NCBI RefSeq assembly: GCF_013359595.1
Contig: NZ_JABFMP010000005.1
Span: forward strand, 62,001-126,000
Origin: Pseudomonas sp. C1C7
Lineage (GTDB): Bacteria; Pseudomonadota; Gammaproteobacteria; Pseudomonadales; Pseudomonadaceae
Reading direction: 5' to 3'
Length of the DNA stretch: 64,000 bases
The notes under the pieces were generated by a model. The model had not been told where the DNA came from. It searched no databases and saw only the letters and a program-made list of their open reading frames with translations. The translations under genes and the position numbers were made by a program. Shown here piece after piece: positions 16,653-24,681 of the stretch (position 1 is its first letter; every line of letters begins with the position of its first letter).

Positions 16653-19100
16653 ATGCTGCTGTTGTGGATAGTGGTTCTGGTTGTCGGGATAGCTTATTTA
16701 GCCCACCGTCGCATCGCCCCGCTGCCTGCCTTGGGCATGGTGGCTGTCTACCTGCTGGCCATGGGCGCCCTCAGTCGCGCGCCGGGTTGGCTGCTGCTGA
16801 TTTTCTGGGTCCTGCTCGCTGCCGTGGCAGCCCCTTTGCTGTTGCCCGATCTGCGGCGCAAATTCTTCAGCGCGCCGATGTTCAACTGGTTCAAGAAAAC
16901 CCTGCCGCCCATGTCGCAAACCGAACGCGATGCCATCGAGGCCGGCACCGTGTGGTGGGACGGCGAACTGTTCAGCGGGCGCCCGGACTGGAACAAGTTG
17001 CTGTCCTATCCGGTGGCACAACTGAACGAGGAAGAACGGGCCTTTATCGATGGCCCGACCGAAGAACTCTGCGCCATGGTCAGCGACTGGGAGCTCGGGC
17101 AAACCATGGACCTGCCAGAGCAGGCCTGGACCTTCATCAAGGACAACGGTTTCTTCGCCCTGATCATTCCCAAGGAGTTCGGCGGCAAGGGCTTTTCTGC
17201 CTACGCCCACTCGCAAGTGGCGATGAAACTGGCGAGCCACAGCGGCGACCTCGCTTCCACCGTGATGGTCCCCAACTCCCTGGGTCCTGCCGAACTGCTG
17301 CTGCACTACGGCACCGACGAACAACGCAACCATTACCTGCCGCGCCTGGCCCGGGGCGACGAGATTCCGTGCTTCGCGCTGACCGGGCCGCTGGCTGGCT
17401 CCGACGCCGGCGGCATGCCCGACACCGGCATCATCTGCAAAGGGGTATGGGAAGGCCAGGAAACCCTCGGCCTGCGCCTGAACTGGGAAAAGCGCTACAT
17501 CACCCTGGGCCCCGTGGCCACCCTGCTCGGCCTGGCCTTCAAGGCCTATGACCCGGACCACCTGCTGGGCGACCAGGAAGACCTTGGTATCAGCCTGGCC
17601 CTGGTACCCACCAACACCGCCGGCGTGAACATCGGTCGCCGCCACCTGCCCTTGGGTGCCGCGTTCATGAACGGCCCGAACTCCGGCAAGGACGTGTTCA
17701 TCCCTCTGGACTTCCTCATCGGCGGCCAGGAAATGCTCGGCAAGGGCTGGATGATGCTGATGAATTGCCTGTCGGTCGGACGCTCGATTTCCCTGCCGGC
17801 AGTGGGCACCGGCATGGCCAAGTTCACCAGCCTGGTGACCGGTCAGTACGCGCAGATTCGTGAACAGTTCAATGTGCCGATCGCGGCGTTCGAAGGCATT
17901 CAGGAGTCCATGGCCCGTATCGGAGGCAATGCCTGGATGATGGACGCCGCGCGAATGCTGACCGCCAATGCCGTGGATCTGGGCGAAAAACCGTCGGTGC
18001 TGTCGGCCATTCTCAAGTACCACCTGACCGAACGTGGTCGCGAGTGCATCAGCCACGCGATGGATGTGCACGGCGGCAAGGCGATCATCGAAGGGCCGAA
18101 CAATTACCTGGCGCGCAAATGGAACGGTGCGCCGATTTTCATCACCGTCGAAGGTGCGAACATTCTCTCGCGCAACCTGATGATCTTCGGCCAGGGTGCG
18201 ATTCGCTGCCATCCTTTCGTGCTCAAGGAAATGGCCCTGGCAGGTCGCGAGGACAAGGATCAGGCACTCAGCGAATTCGATGGCCTGCTGCTCAAACACA
18301 TCGGTTTTGCCGTGGGCAACGCCGCCAGCACCCTGGTGCTGAACCTTGGTTTCGGTCATCTGGAACACCTGCCGGGCGACCGTCTCAGCCAGGGCTATTT
18401 CCGCGCCCTCAACCGTCAGGCCGCGGCATTCGCGCTGCTGGCCGACCTCAGCATGATGTTGCTGGGCGGCGAACTGAAACGTCGCGAACGCCTGTCGGCG
18501 CGACTGGGGGATGTGCTGAGCAACATGTACCTGGCCAGCGCCGCGATCAAACGCTACAACGACCTCGACACGCCGCAGCACATGGAGCCGCTGTTCATCT
18601 GGGCCATGGAAGAAAGCCTTGGCCAGGCCGAACGGGCCATGGACGAACTGCTCAGCAACTTCCCGAACAGGGTGATGGCGTGCTTGCTGCGGGTGATCGT
18701 GTTCCCGTTCGGTCGTCGCCACAAAGGGCCTTCGGACAAACTCGGTGCGGCGGTCGCGGCGGTGATCGGACGCGCCAAGGGCGATCCGGCCCTGGAGGAA
18801 CTGCTTCAGGGTTGCTACCGCCCGCAGTCGAACGACGATCCGGTCGGCGCCCTGCAACAGGCCTGCGACCTGTTGAACGAAGCGCAGCCGCTGCAGAAAA
18901 AGCTGCATGTGGCGCTCAAGAGCGGCCAGGTCAGGCCGGTCGCCGGTGAACATGTCATCGATACCGCGCTGGAAGCCGGCGTGTTGCAGCCGGTCGAGGC
19001 GCACACCCTGCGGGAGGCGGAAGCGGCGCGGCGCAAGGTGATCGACGTCGATGACTTCGACAAACAGGAACTGGCGCTGGCCCAGGGTCGGATCCGCTGA
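16653..19100 (+). CDS. fadE: Acyl-CoA dehydrogenase, FadE type
   Basis: An 815-residue membrane-associated acyl-CoA dehydrogenase, close to the E. coli FadE length of 814. It catalyses the first, FAD-linked oxidation of fatty acyl-CoA in beta-oxidation. Residues 1-60 hold two hydrophobic segments. The dehydrogenase domain follows, with FALTGPLAGSDAGG, the FAD-site region, and a C-terminal half of the FadE class (DUF1974-like). I start at the ATG at 16653, preceded by GGAGGATTAAAT; the longer frame adds 9 residues. A palindrome lies 89 bases upstream. The small conserved gene downstream may be co-transcribed past a hairpin. Confidence 0.95.
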   Translation: MLLLWIVVLVVGIAYLAHRRIAPLPALGMVAVYLLAMGALSRAPGWLLLIFWVLLAAVAAPLLLPDLRRKFFSAPMFNWFKKTLPPMSQTERDAIEAGTVWWDGELFSGRPDWNKLLSYPVAQLNEEERAFIDGPTEELCAMVSDWELGQTMDLPEQAWTFIKDNGFFALIIPKEFGGKGFSAYAHSQVAMKLASHSGDLASTVMVPNSLGPAELLLHYGTDEQRNHYLPRLARGDEIPCFALTGPLAGSDAGGMPDTGIICKGVWEGQETLGLRLNWEKRYITLGPVATLLGLAFKAYDPDHLLGDQEDLGISLALVPTNTAGVNIGRRHLPLGAAFMNGPNSGKDVFIPLDFLIGGQEMLGKGWMMLMNCLSVGRSISLPAVGTGMAKFTSLVTGQYAQIREQFNVPIAAFEGIQESMARIGGNAWMMDAARMLTANAVDLGEKPSVLSAILKYHLTERGRECISHAMDVHGGKAIIEGPNNYLARKWNGAPIFITVEGANILSRNLMIFGQGAIRCHPFVLKEMALAGREDKDQALSEFDGLLLKHIGFAVGNAASTLVLNLGFGHLEHLPGDRLSQGYFRALNRQAAAFALLADLSMMLLGGELKRRERLSARLGDVLSNMYLASAAIKRYNDLDTPQHMEPLFIWAMEESLGQAERAMDELLSNFPNRVMACLLRVIVFPFGRRHKGPSDKLGAAVAAVIGRAKGDPALEELLQGCYRPQSNDDPVGALQQACDLLNEAQPLQKKLHVALKSGQVRPVAGEHVIDTALEAGVLQPVEAHTLREAEAARRKVIDVDDFDKQELALAQGRIR

Positions 19101-19130
19101 TCCAGCCGAGCCGGTACGGCGTATAAAAAT

Positions 19131-19163
19131 GGGCGCGGGGGCTTTATACTCCCGCGCCCGTTT
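19131..19163 (+). terminator. Hairpin between fadE and the next gene
   Basis: Stem GGGCGCGGG (19131-19139) and CCCGCGCCC (19151-19159), an 11-base loop, then GTTTT. It is a good intrinsic terminator for fadE, although the following gene starts only 25 bases later, so partial read-through or RNA processing is possible. Confidence 0.75.
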
Positions 19164-19183
19164 TGCTCTTGAGGACTTATCTC

Positions 19184-19591
19184 GTGTCCAACATCGTTGC
19201 CGATCATCTCGTTTTGCTCGACCACCTGCGCAGCATCCTGGTCGCCGTGGGTGAGGCCGACCAGGTTCCCGAAGAAAGCCATGCCTTGTTCCTGGAGCGC
19301 TTCGACGAACTGCGTGCCCTGCTGCCGGTCGACCCGATCGAAAGCCAGTACCTGGGCCAGGACATCCTGTGCCAGGTCATCACCCGCTACCCGCAGATCG
19401 CCCACCTGGTCCCGCGCGACCTGCTGTGGTACTTCGCCGGCGACTGCCTGCACTACATGCCCGATGACGAAATCGACCTGTACCAAGCCCTGGAAGAACG
19501 TCGCTTCGAAGCCGAACAGAACGACGAACCGTTCGACTGGAACCAGGAAAAGCAGCTGCTCGCCCTGTCGAATCAGGACAGCAAGCACTGA
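19184..19591 (+). CDS. Conserved small protein, PA2817-like family
   Basis: A 135-residue acidic cytoplasmic protein with no signal peptide. It resembles the PA2817 family, which I recall as sitting beside the same acyl-CoA dehydrogenase in P. aeruginosa; function unknown. Features are VADHLVLLDHLRSILVAVGE, the central LVPRDLLWYFAGDCLHYMPD and an acidic C-terminal half. I use the GTG at 19184, which has GAGGAC seven bases upstream; the longer frame's ATG lies in the terminator stem. Conserved linkage hints at a role near fatty-acid metabolism, but that is only inference. Confidence 0.82.
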   Translation: MSNIVADHLVLLDHLRSILVAVGEADQVPEESHALFLERFDELRALLPVDPIESQYLGQDILCQVITRYPQIAHLVPRDLLWYFAGDCLHYMPDDEIDLYQALEERRFEAEQNDEPFDWNQEKQLLALSNQDSKH

Positions 19592-19608
19592 TCCGGAGCC
19601 GGTAAAGC

Positions 19609-19644
19609 AAAAGGCCCGCATGGTTGTTCATGCGGGCCTTTTTT
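19609..19644 (+). terminator. Intrinsic terminator after the PA2817-like gene
   Basis: Perfect 10-bp stem AAGGCCCGCA (19611-19620) and TGCGGGCCTT (19631-19640) with a 10-base loop, followed by TTTT. Confidence 0.9.
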
Positions 19645-19659
19645 GTGGCTGAAAACGCC

Positions 19660-19724
19660 TTCGCGGGCAAGCCTCGCTCCTACAGGTCACGCAAAACGCT
19701 GTAGGAGCGAGGCTTGCCCGTGAA
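19660..19724. repeat. Paired inverted REP-like element
   Basis: CTTCGCGGGCAAGCCTCGCT and its mirror GAGCGAGGCTTGCCCGTGAA, about 20 bases apart, between the convergent PA2817-like and LysR genes. Same family as 821-900 and 41669-41750. Confidence 0.78.
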
Positions 19725-19732
19725 GAGGCTCG

Positions 19733-20719
19733 TCAAAACAACCCGTCACTCTCTGGCAACTCATACTCCGCCGCCCCACCCGATTTCCCCGGGTTGCTCA
19801 ACGTCGGCTCCTTCTCCAGACACTCCACCAGATAATCGATGAACACCCGCAACTTCGGCGGCAGGTAGCGCGTCGGCGAATGCAGCAACCACGCACCGCC
19901 ATGATAGGACGCAAGGAAGGTCCAGTCCGGCAGCACCTGCACGATCAACCCCTGCTCCAACGCATGCCGCGCGGTGAAATACGGCAGGCTGCCAATGCCG
20001 ATGTGCTGCATTACCGCGCCCAGACGAACCCCGGTGTGATTGGCGGCATAACGCCCGCGCACGCCCACCGTCACCACTTTTGAACCTTTCTTGAATTTCC
20101 AGCGCGCATCGCTCGGCGTTTCACCCAGATAGATGCAACTGTGATTGAGCAGGTCATGGGGATGGGTCGGCGTGCCGTGCTCGGCCAGATACTGCGGTGT
20201 GGCGCAGAGCATATGGTCGATGGTCAGCAGTTGCCGCCCCACCAACCCCGCAGGCGGGCGGTCGGTGATGCGAATCGCCAGGTCGACGTTGTCATCGATC
20301 AGGTCCACCTGACGATCCTCGAGCAGCAACTCCACATCCACCTTGGGATAGCGGCGCAAAAACTCCGGCATGTGCGGGTGAATCACGAAGCGCCCGACGG
20401 CCTTGGGCACGCTGATCCGCACCAGCCCTTCCGCTTCCTCGCTGAACTGGCCACTGATTTCCATCACCGAGCGGGCAGCGCTGACCATCTCCTGACAGCG
20501 CTTGAACACTTCCTCGCCGCCGTCGCTCAAGCGCAATTTGCGCGTGGTCCGTTGCAGCAAACGAATGGCCAGGGCTTTCTCCAGTCGCGAAATGCTGCGA
20601 CTGACTGCCGAGGGTGAAGAGCCCATTTGGCGGGCCGCTTCGGAGAAGCTGCCGGTCTCGACAACCTTGACGAATATCGCCATTTCACCGAGCAGCGGCA
20701 GCGGTAGATTTATGCTCAC
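19733..20719 (-). CDS. LysR family transcriptional regulator
   Basis: A 328-residue LysR regulator. The N-terminal winged helix-turn-helix is FSEAARQMGSSPSAVSRSIS with the coupled helix RLEKALAIRLLQRTTRKLRL; the rest is a periplasmic-binding-like sensor domain (DLAIRITDRPPAGLVGRQL). It is divergent from the alaX-like gene with 91 bases between the starts, and a perfect 13-bp palindrome lies in that gap. The classic LysR arrangement makes the editing/oxygenase/exporter genes the likely target. The inducer is unknown. Confidence 0.93.
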   Translation of the reverse strand: MSINLPLPLLGEMAIFVKVVETGSFSEAARQMGSSPSAVSRSISRLEKALAIRLLQRTTRKLRLSDGGEEVFKRCQEMVSAARSVMEISGQFSEEAEGLVRISVPKAVGRFVIHPHMPEFLRRYPKVDVELLLEDRQVDLIDDNVDLAIRITDRPPAGLVGRQLLTIDHMLCATPQYLAEHGTPTHPHDLLNHSCIYLGETPSDARWKFKKGSKVVTVGVRGRYAANHTGVRLGAVMQHIGIGSLPYFTARHALEQGLIVQVLPDWTFLASYHGGAWLLHSPTRYLPPKLRVFIDYLVECLEKEPTLSNPGKSGGAAEYELPESDGLF

Positions 20720-20768
20720 GACGCAACAGTCCTTTGATGTTTGACCGGATTATCACGCATTAACCCGC

Positions 20769-20781
20769 TTCATATAATGAA
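20769..20781. promoter_or_regulatory. Candidate LysR operator overlapping a -10 box
   Basis: TTCAT-ATA-ATGAA, a 5-3-5 palindrome in the 91-base divergent gap between the LysR gene and the alaX-like gene. The hexamer TATAAT (20773-20778) sits inside it, so binding could block or remodel the alaX promoter. No convincing -35 is found at 16-18 bases. Confidence 0.55.
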
Positions 20782-20810
20782 AAACGGAAACATTTATACG
20801 AGCCTGCAAC

Positions 20811-21437
20811 ATGACGCTTCGCCTTTTTTTCCACAGTGACGACCGCAAGGCCAACGTGGAAATCCTGGAATGCACGCCCCACGAGCAAGAGTTCGCCGTG
20901 GTGTTGCGCGCCACGCTGTTCCACCCCCAGGGCGGCGGACAACCCTTTGACACCGGCTGGATTGGCGAAAGCCGGGTACTGCGGGTAATGCAGGATCCCG
21001 AGCGGATCGTCCATTACGTCGACCGCCCGGTGGACCTCGGCATGACGCAGATCCGCGTCGACGCACAACGTCGCCAGTCCAACACGCGCCTGCATTCGGC
21101 CGGCCACCTGATCGGTCATTTCGTCCAGGCCATGGGCTGGATGCCGATCAAGGCGCATCACTGGCCCAGCGAAGCGCGGGTGCAGTTCAAGCCGTTGGAC
21201 GCCGCGCAGGACGTTGATGCAAAGACGCTGCAGCACGGCCTCGCGCAATGGATCGCCCACGACCTGCCACGCCTGACCTCGTCGCGCGAAGGCGCCCGGG
21301 AAATCGGTTTCGGTGAATTGCCCGCCTACGGTTGCGGCGGCACCCACGTTCGTAGCCTGAAGGATTTGGGCACGGTCACGATCGACTCCCTTTCGCACAA
21401 GAAAGGGATCCTGTCGGTCCACTATCACGTGGACTGA
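20811..21437 (+). CDS. Alanyl-tRNA editing protein (AlaX-like)
   Basis: A 208-residue free-standing editing domain related to the C-terminal half of alanyl-tRNA synthetase. All four zinc/active-site residues are visible: His95 and His99 in HSAGH, Cys175 and His179 in CGGTHV. AlaX proteins hydrolyse tRNAs mischarged with serine or glycine in the cytoplasm. It lacks the synthetase body. It heads a probable operon with a 2OG-Fe(II) oxygenase (63 bases downstream) and a LysE exporter, which raises the possibility that it clears a tRNA charged with a non-standard amino acid made by the oxygenase. That role is inference; housekeeping editing is the conservative call. Confidence 0.88.
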   Translation: MTLRLFFHSDDRKANVEILECTPHEQEFAVVLRATLFHPQGGGQPFDTGWIGESRVLRVMQDPERIVHYVDRPVDLGMTQIRVDAQRRQSNTRLHSAGHLIGHFVQAMGWMPIKAHHWPSEARVQFKPLDAAQDVDAKTLQHGLAQWIAHDLPRLTSSREGAREIGFGELPAYGCGGTHVRSLKDLGTVTIDSLSHKKGILSVHYHVD

Positions 21438-21451
21438 CAGGACGCTGGATG

Positions 21452-21469
21452 AGCCTGCGTTCGCAGGCT
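21452..21469 (+). other. Stable hairpin in the alaX-oxygenase spacer
   Basis: AGCCTGCG-TT-CGCAGGCT, an 8-bp perfect stem in the 63-base gap between the editing gene and the oxygenase gene. There is no T-run, so it is more likely an mRNA processing or stability element, or simply a chance palindrome, than a terminator. Confidence 0.45.
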
Positions 21470-21500
21470 TCGTAGACACTTTGTCGGATGGACCCAAGGC

Positions 21501-22271
21501 ATGATGCTAGACGTCGAATGTCTCGATGAGACGTGCATAAAAAAGCTGGCCAATGAAGAAATCCTCGCCATCCGCATCAAGGGCTGGCTGCCGCCATCAA
21601 TGGCATTGAAGATCGGCGACAAGATCCTCGAACCAGGCTTTGAGGGCTATATCAACGCGCCGAGCATTGGCCGCATCGGCATGGCGTTCTACGAAGCGGA
21701 AAACCAGCCGCTGCTGGTCGAGGACTATTTCGCCCGCGCCACCCGCAACATCGCCGAATTGCGCAACCGTTGCGCGCCCTACTCGTCTCCGGTCGACACC
21801 CTGCGCTGCATGCTCGACGAATCCTGGCCGGCCGGTGCGCACCTGGAAACCCTTTACGGACGCAAGATGTATGTCGGGCTCTCACGGGTGGTGAAACCCG
21901 GCGTGTGCTTCCTCGCCCATCACGACATTTTCGCCAAGGACGCCCCAGACAGCTTTCAAGCGCGAAGCCTGGAAGCGCAGTTCGCCTGCAACGTCTACCT
22001 GAACATGCCCCGCGAGGGCGGTGCCCTGCAGGTGTGGGACCACGATATTTCGCCGGACCAGTTCGACGAAATGCGCGGCGACAGCTACGGCATCGATCCC
22101 GCCTTGCTGGGAACCCCGACCCTGGAAGTTCGCCCCGAGCCTGGGGATTTCATCATGTTCAATTCACGCCGCATGCACGCCGTGACGCCGGGCCTGACCG
22201 ATCCACGCCTGAGCCTTTCATTCTTCGTCGGTTACCGCGGCACCGCTTCCCCCCTGACTTTCTGGAGTTGA
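21501..22271 (+). CDS. 2-oxoglutarate/Fe(II)-dependent oxygenase
   Basis: A 256-residue cupin-fold oxygenase. The metal triad can be placed as His140 and Asp142 (in FLAHHDIF, the HxD motif) and His226 (in RRMHAVTPG), with Arg236 in PRLSLSFF as the 2-oxoglutarate ligand. The intact Asp argues for hydroxylation rather than halogenation; BesD-type amino-acid halogenases have Gly there. Two ATGs occur at the start (21501 and 21504). It is followed after one base by a LysE-type amino-acid exporter and preceded by a tRNA-editing gene, so a free amino acid is the best guess for substrate. I do not recognise a named enzyme. Confidence 0.8.
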   Translation: MMLDVECLDETCIKKLANEEILAIRIKGWLPPSMALKIGDKILEPGFEGYINAPSIGRIGMAFYEAENQPLLVEDYFARATRNIAELRNRCAPYSSPVDTLRCMLDESWPAGAHLETLYGRKMYVGLSRVVKPGVCFLAHHDIFAKDAPDSFQARSLEAQFACNVYLNMPREGGALQVWDHDISPDQFDEMRGDSYGIDPALLGTPTLEVRPEPGDFIMFNSRRMHAVTPGLTDPRLSLSFFVGYRGTASPLTFWS

Positions 22272-22272
22272 A

Positions 22273-22911
22273 ATGCTTTCCAATTACCTGGGCGAGTTTC
22301 TGGCGCTGGCGACCATCCATTTCCTGGCCGTGGTCGCCCCCGGACCGGACTTCGCCGTCACCATCCGCCAGAGCGTGCGATTTGGCCGCTGGGTAGGCAT
22401 CTTCACGGCACTGGGCATCGGCGCAGGGATTTCCGTGCATGTGCTGTACACCTTGCTGGGTGTCGGCGCGCTGATGCACACCATCCCCTGGTTACTGAGC
22501 GTCGCCAAGGTGGTTGGCGGTGCCTACATTCTGTACCTGGGTGTCAGCCTGTTACGCAGCAAGCCCAAATCCGTGCTTGAAGGGGAAAAGGAAGCGGACG
22601 AGCCCGTGGTCGAGCAAACCCTGCTCAAGGCATTCACCACCGGCTTTCTGACCAACGCCACCAACCCAAAAGCCACGCTGTTTTTCCTGGCGATCTTCAC
22701 CACCTTGATCAGTGCTACGACGCCGCTGGAGATTCAGGCGCTGTACGGCGTATGGATGTGCAGCGTGAATGCCTTGTGGTTTGTCATCGTTGCGCTGTTT
22801 TTTTCCAGCAGCCGGGTGCGATTGCTGTTTTTGCGCATGGGGCACTGGTTTGAACGGAGCATGGGGGTGATTCTGATTCTTTTTGCTGGCCGGTTGATCC
22901 TGTCGATGTAA
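22273..22911 (+). CDS. LysE/RhtB family amino-acid exporter
   Basis: A 212-residue inner-membrane LysE-superfamily translocator with five to six hydrophobic helices. The family start is seen in FLAVVAPGPDFAVTIRQS, followed by GIGAGISVHVLYTLLGVGAL and GFLTNATNPKATLFFLAIF. Members export amino acids such as lysine, threonine or homoserine by proton antiport. It begins one base after the oxygenase stop with CTGGAG as ribosome site, so translation is probably coupled. A terminator follows. The linkage suggests export of the oxygenase product. Confidence 0.92.
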   Translation: MLSNYLGEFLALATIHFLAVVAPGPDFAVTIRQSVRFGRWVGIFTALGIGAGISVHVLYTLLGVGALMHTIPWLLSVAKVVGGAYILYLGVSLLRSKPKSVLEGEKEADEPVVEQTLLKAFTTGFLTNATNPKATLFFLAIFTTLISATTPLEIQALYGVWMCSVNALWFVIVALFFSSSRVRLLFLRMGHWFERSMGVILILFAGRLILSM

Positions 22912-22922
22912 AACGCCCACGC

Positions 22923-22963
22923 AAAAAAAGGCCCGCCCAGTCAGACTGGCGGGCCATTTTTTT
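22923..22963 (+). terminator. Terminator after the LysE exporter gene
   Basis: Stem GGCCCGCC (22930-22937) and GGCGGGCC (22948-22955), A-run before and TTTTTTT after. It ends the alaX-oxygenase-lysE unit. Confidence 0.9.
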
Positions 22964-22984
22964 GATCGCGTAAATCGCGGACGA

Positions 22985-23016
22985 ACAAAAACGCCGCTCA
23001 ATGAGCGGCGTTTTTG
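22985..23016 (-). terminator. Terminator of the tRNA operon
   Basis: AAAAACGCCGCTCA and ATGAGCGGCGTTTTT form a nearly perfect stem whose T-run on the minus strand lies just after tRNA-Gly, so it terminates the four-gene tRNA transcript. It could also act on the plus strand. Confidence 0.88.
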
Positions 23017-23023
23017 TTTAATT

Positions 23024-23099
<76 letters not shown>

Positions 23100-23102
23100 A
23101 AA

Positions 23103-23178
23103 TGGCGTCCCCTAGGGGACTCGAACCCCTGTTACCGCCGTGAAAGGGCGGTGTCCTAGGCCACTAGACGAAGGGGAC
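23103..23178 (-). tRNA. tRNA-Glu (TTC), copy 1
   Basis: 76 bases with encoded CCA. The minus strand starts GTCCCCTTCGTCTAGTGG, has anticodon loop CTTTCAC (anticodon TTC) and T-loop GTTCGAGTC. The acceptor stem GTCCCCT pairs with AGGGGAC. It lies three bases upstream of tRNA-Gly copy 1 in transcription order. Confidence 0.98.
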
Positions 23179-23282
23179 ACGCTACCCGGAACACATGGTG
23201 TGTGTTTCGGTGTCCAGATCCGCATCCGAAGACTTGGTTCTGGTTTCACTCAGCCCTGCCCGAAAGCAACGCTGTTTAAAAT

Positions 23283-23358
<76 letters not shown>

Positions 23359-23360
23359 AT

Positions 23361-23436
23361 TGGCGTCCCCTAGGGGACTCGAACCCCTGTTACCGCCGTG
23401 AAAGGGCGGTGTCCTAGGCCACTAGACGAAGGGGAC
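23361..23436 (-). tRNA. tRNA-Glu (TTC), copy 2
   Basis: Identical over its 76 bases to the copy at 23103-23178. It is the first gene of the operon, 62 bases downstream of the -10 box. Confidence 0.98.
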
Positions 23437-23497
23437 ACGCTACAACATTCACTCCCTGCTTCGTTTCGCTGTGTGCTTTACGCTGCAAGTGGCGCGC

Positions 23498-23526
23498 ATT
23501 CTATGGATGGTTTGAGGGGTCGTCAA
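23498..23526 (-). promoter_or_regulatory. Promoter of the tRNA-Glu/Gly operon
   Basis: On the minus strand, TTGACG (23526-23521), a 17-base spacer and TAGAAT (23503-23498), followed by a GC-rich discriminator GCGCGCC. This is the hallmark of a strong sigma-70 stable-RNA promoter under stringent control. The remaining part of the 23437-23812 gap, towards the plus-strand gene, shows no gene. Confidence 0.85.
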
Positions 23527-23812
23527 CCCCCTGTTATAAATTTTTTTAAATCAATGACTTGGACCCGCTTTTCAGCCCCGATCCGGTTTTTCCGTCGACC
23601 GGTGTTTGACGCCTATATTCTGACACCCGCCAAGGCGCTATAGTCGACGACCATGAATGATGGCAACTTGCCAAGTATGTGCCAGCATTCAAAAAGCAGG
23701 TCTACGGTCGATACAGGCGTAACCCCATTGATCCAGCTCGTCGGGTGGCGCCAGACGCCTATATGGCAAGCCAATACACTCGCACGCGAACCTAATAGAA
23801 GAGGTCTTACCG

Positions 23813-24583
23813 GTGACACCACTCATGATCACCCTGCTCGTCGTAGCCGGGATCGCACTCTTGATCGCCATTGGCTACATCAACCATGTGGTGGAGAACA
23901 ATAAGGTAGAAAGGGCCCGTACCAAGGTTGAACTCAACGACCGCCTGCGTCGTTGTGGTGAACTCACCGAAACGTTCCCTGGCCAGTTGATGACACCGGG
24001 GCTGAAGTTGCTGCTGGCTCGCCTGGAATTGAATGTCTGCCAACGCCTGCTGAGCCTGGAAAAGACCAGCGCCAACCTCAAGGCGCGCATTGAAGAGCTT
24101 GAAGCGCTGGTGGCCCAGGGCGAATCGATTCCGGTCAACAACCCGCCGGCCCCGATCCAGACCGAAGCCAAGGCCAAGGACGTGCGCTTCCTGCTCGAAG
24201 CCCTGCACGGCCAGATCACCCGCGCGGCCCATGACGGTTTTCTTCCTCCGAACGAAGCCAAGCGCTGGATTCGCGAAGTGCGCCACATTCTGGTGCTGCT
24301 GCACATCGAGTTCTTCAACAACCTCGGCCAGCAGGCCCTGCAACAGAATCAGCCGGGGCAGGCGCGCCTGGCGTTCGAGCGCGGCGTGCAGTACCTGCGC
24401 AAACAGCAGGAGCCGCAGGCCTACGCTGAACAGCTGGAGTACCTGGAGAAGCTGCTGGTTCGTGCCAACGATCAGGTCATGGACCGCATCGCCCCGGTGG
24501 AAGGTGATGTGAACCAGCTGACCGAGGGTCTGAAGGACGTCGAGGCGGATGCGGACTGGAAGAAGCGGGTGATCTACGACTGA
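23813..24583 (+). CDS. Membrane-anchored coiled-coil protein of unknown function
   Basis: A 256-residue protein with one N-terminal transmembrane helix (MITLLVVAGIALLIAIGYI, residues about 5-23) and an otherwise cytoplasmic, helical body. Residues about 75-110 look like a coiled coil (LLSLEKTSANLKARIEELEALV). The C-terminal half has helical repeat-like character (QARLAFERGVQYLRKQ), possibly TPR-like. No catalytic motif is seen and I do not recognise a named family. I use the GTG at 23813, which has AAGAGG seven bases upstream; the ATG at 23825 lacks a ribosome site. It stands alone, followed by a terminator. Confidence 0.82.
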   Translation: MTPLMITLLVVAGIALLIAIGYINHVVENNKVERARTKVELNDRLRRCGELTETFPGQLMTPGLKLLLARLELNVCQRLLSLEKTSANLKARIEELEALVAQGESIPVNNPPAPIQTEAKAKDVRFLLEALHGQITRAAHDGFLPPNEAKRWIREVRHILVLLHIEFFNNLGQQALQQNQPGQARLAFERGVQYLRKQQEPQAYAEQLEYLEKLLVRANDQVMDRIAPVEGDVNQLTEGLKDVEADADWKKRVIYD

Positions 24584-24599
24584 TCATTCGGTGAAAATA

Positions 24600-24636
24600 A
24601 AAATGCCCCGGCTCGAAAGAACCGGGGCATTTTGTT
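24600..24636. terminator. Bidirectional terminator between convergent genes
   Basis: AAATGCCCCGGCTC / GAACCGGGGCATTTT with a short AAAG-type loop, 17 bases after the unknown gene and 46 bases past the end of the chemoreceptor gene on the other strand. A and T runs on both sides let it serve both. Confidence 0.88.
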
Positions 24637-24681
24637 ATCTGCCTCTTGCAGCTCCTACAGGGGCCAGTGGAGTTTCTGAGG

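Noticed and set aside
16698..19004. A 768-codon minus-strand frame opposite fadE
   Set aside because: Antisense shadow; the sense strand has intact FadE domains and a Shine-Dalgarno.
21501..22271. Radical halogenase of the BesD kind
   Set aside because: The position that is Gly in halogenases is Asp142 here, so the iron has no free site for chloride; hydroxylation is more likely.
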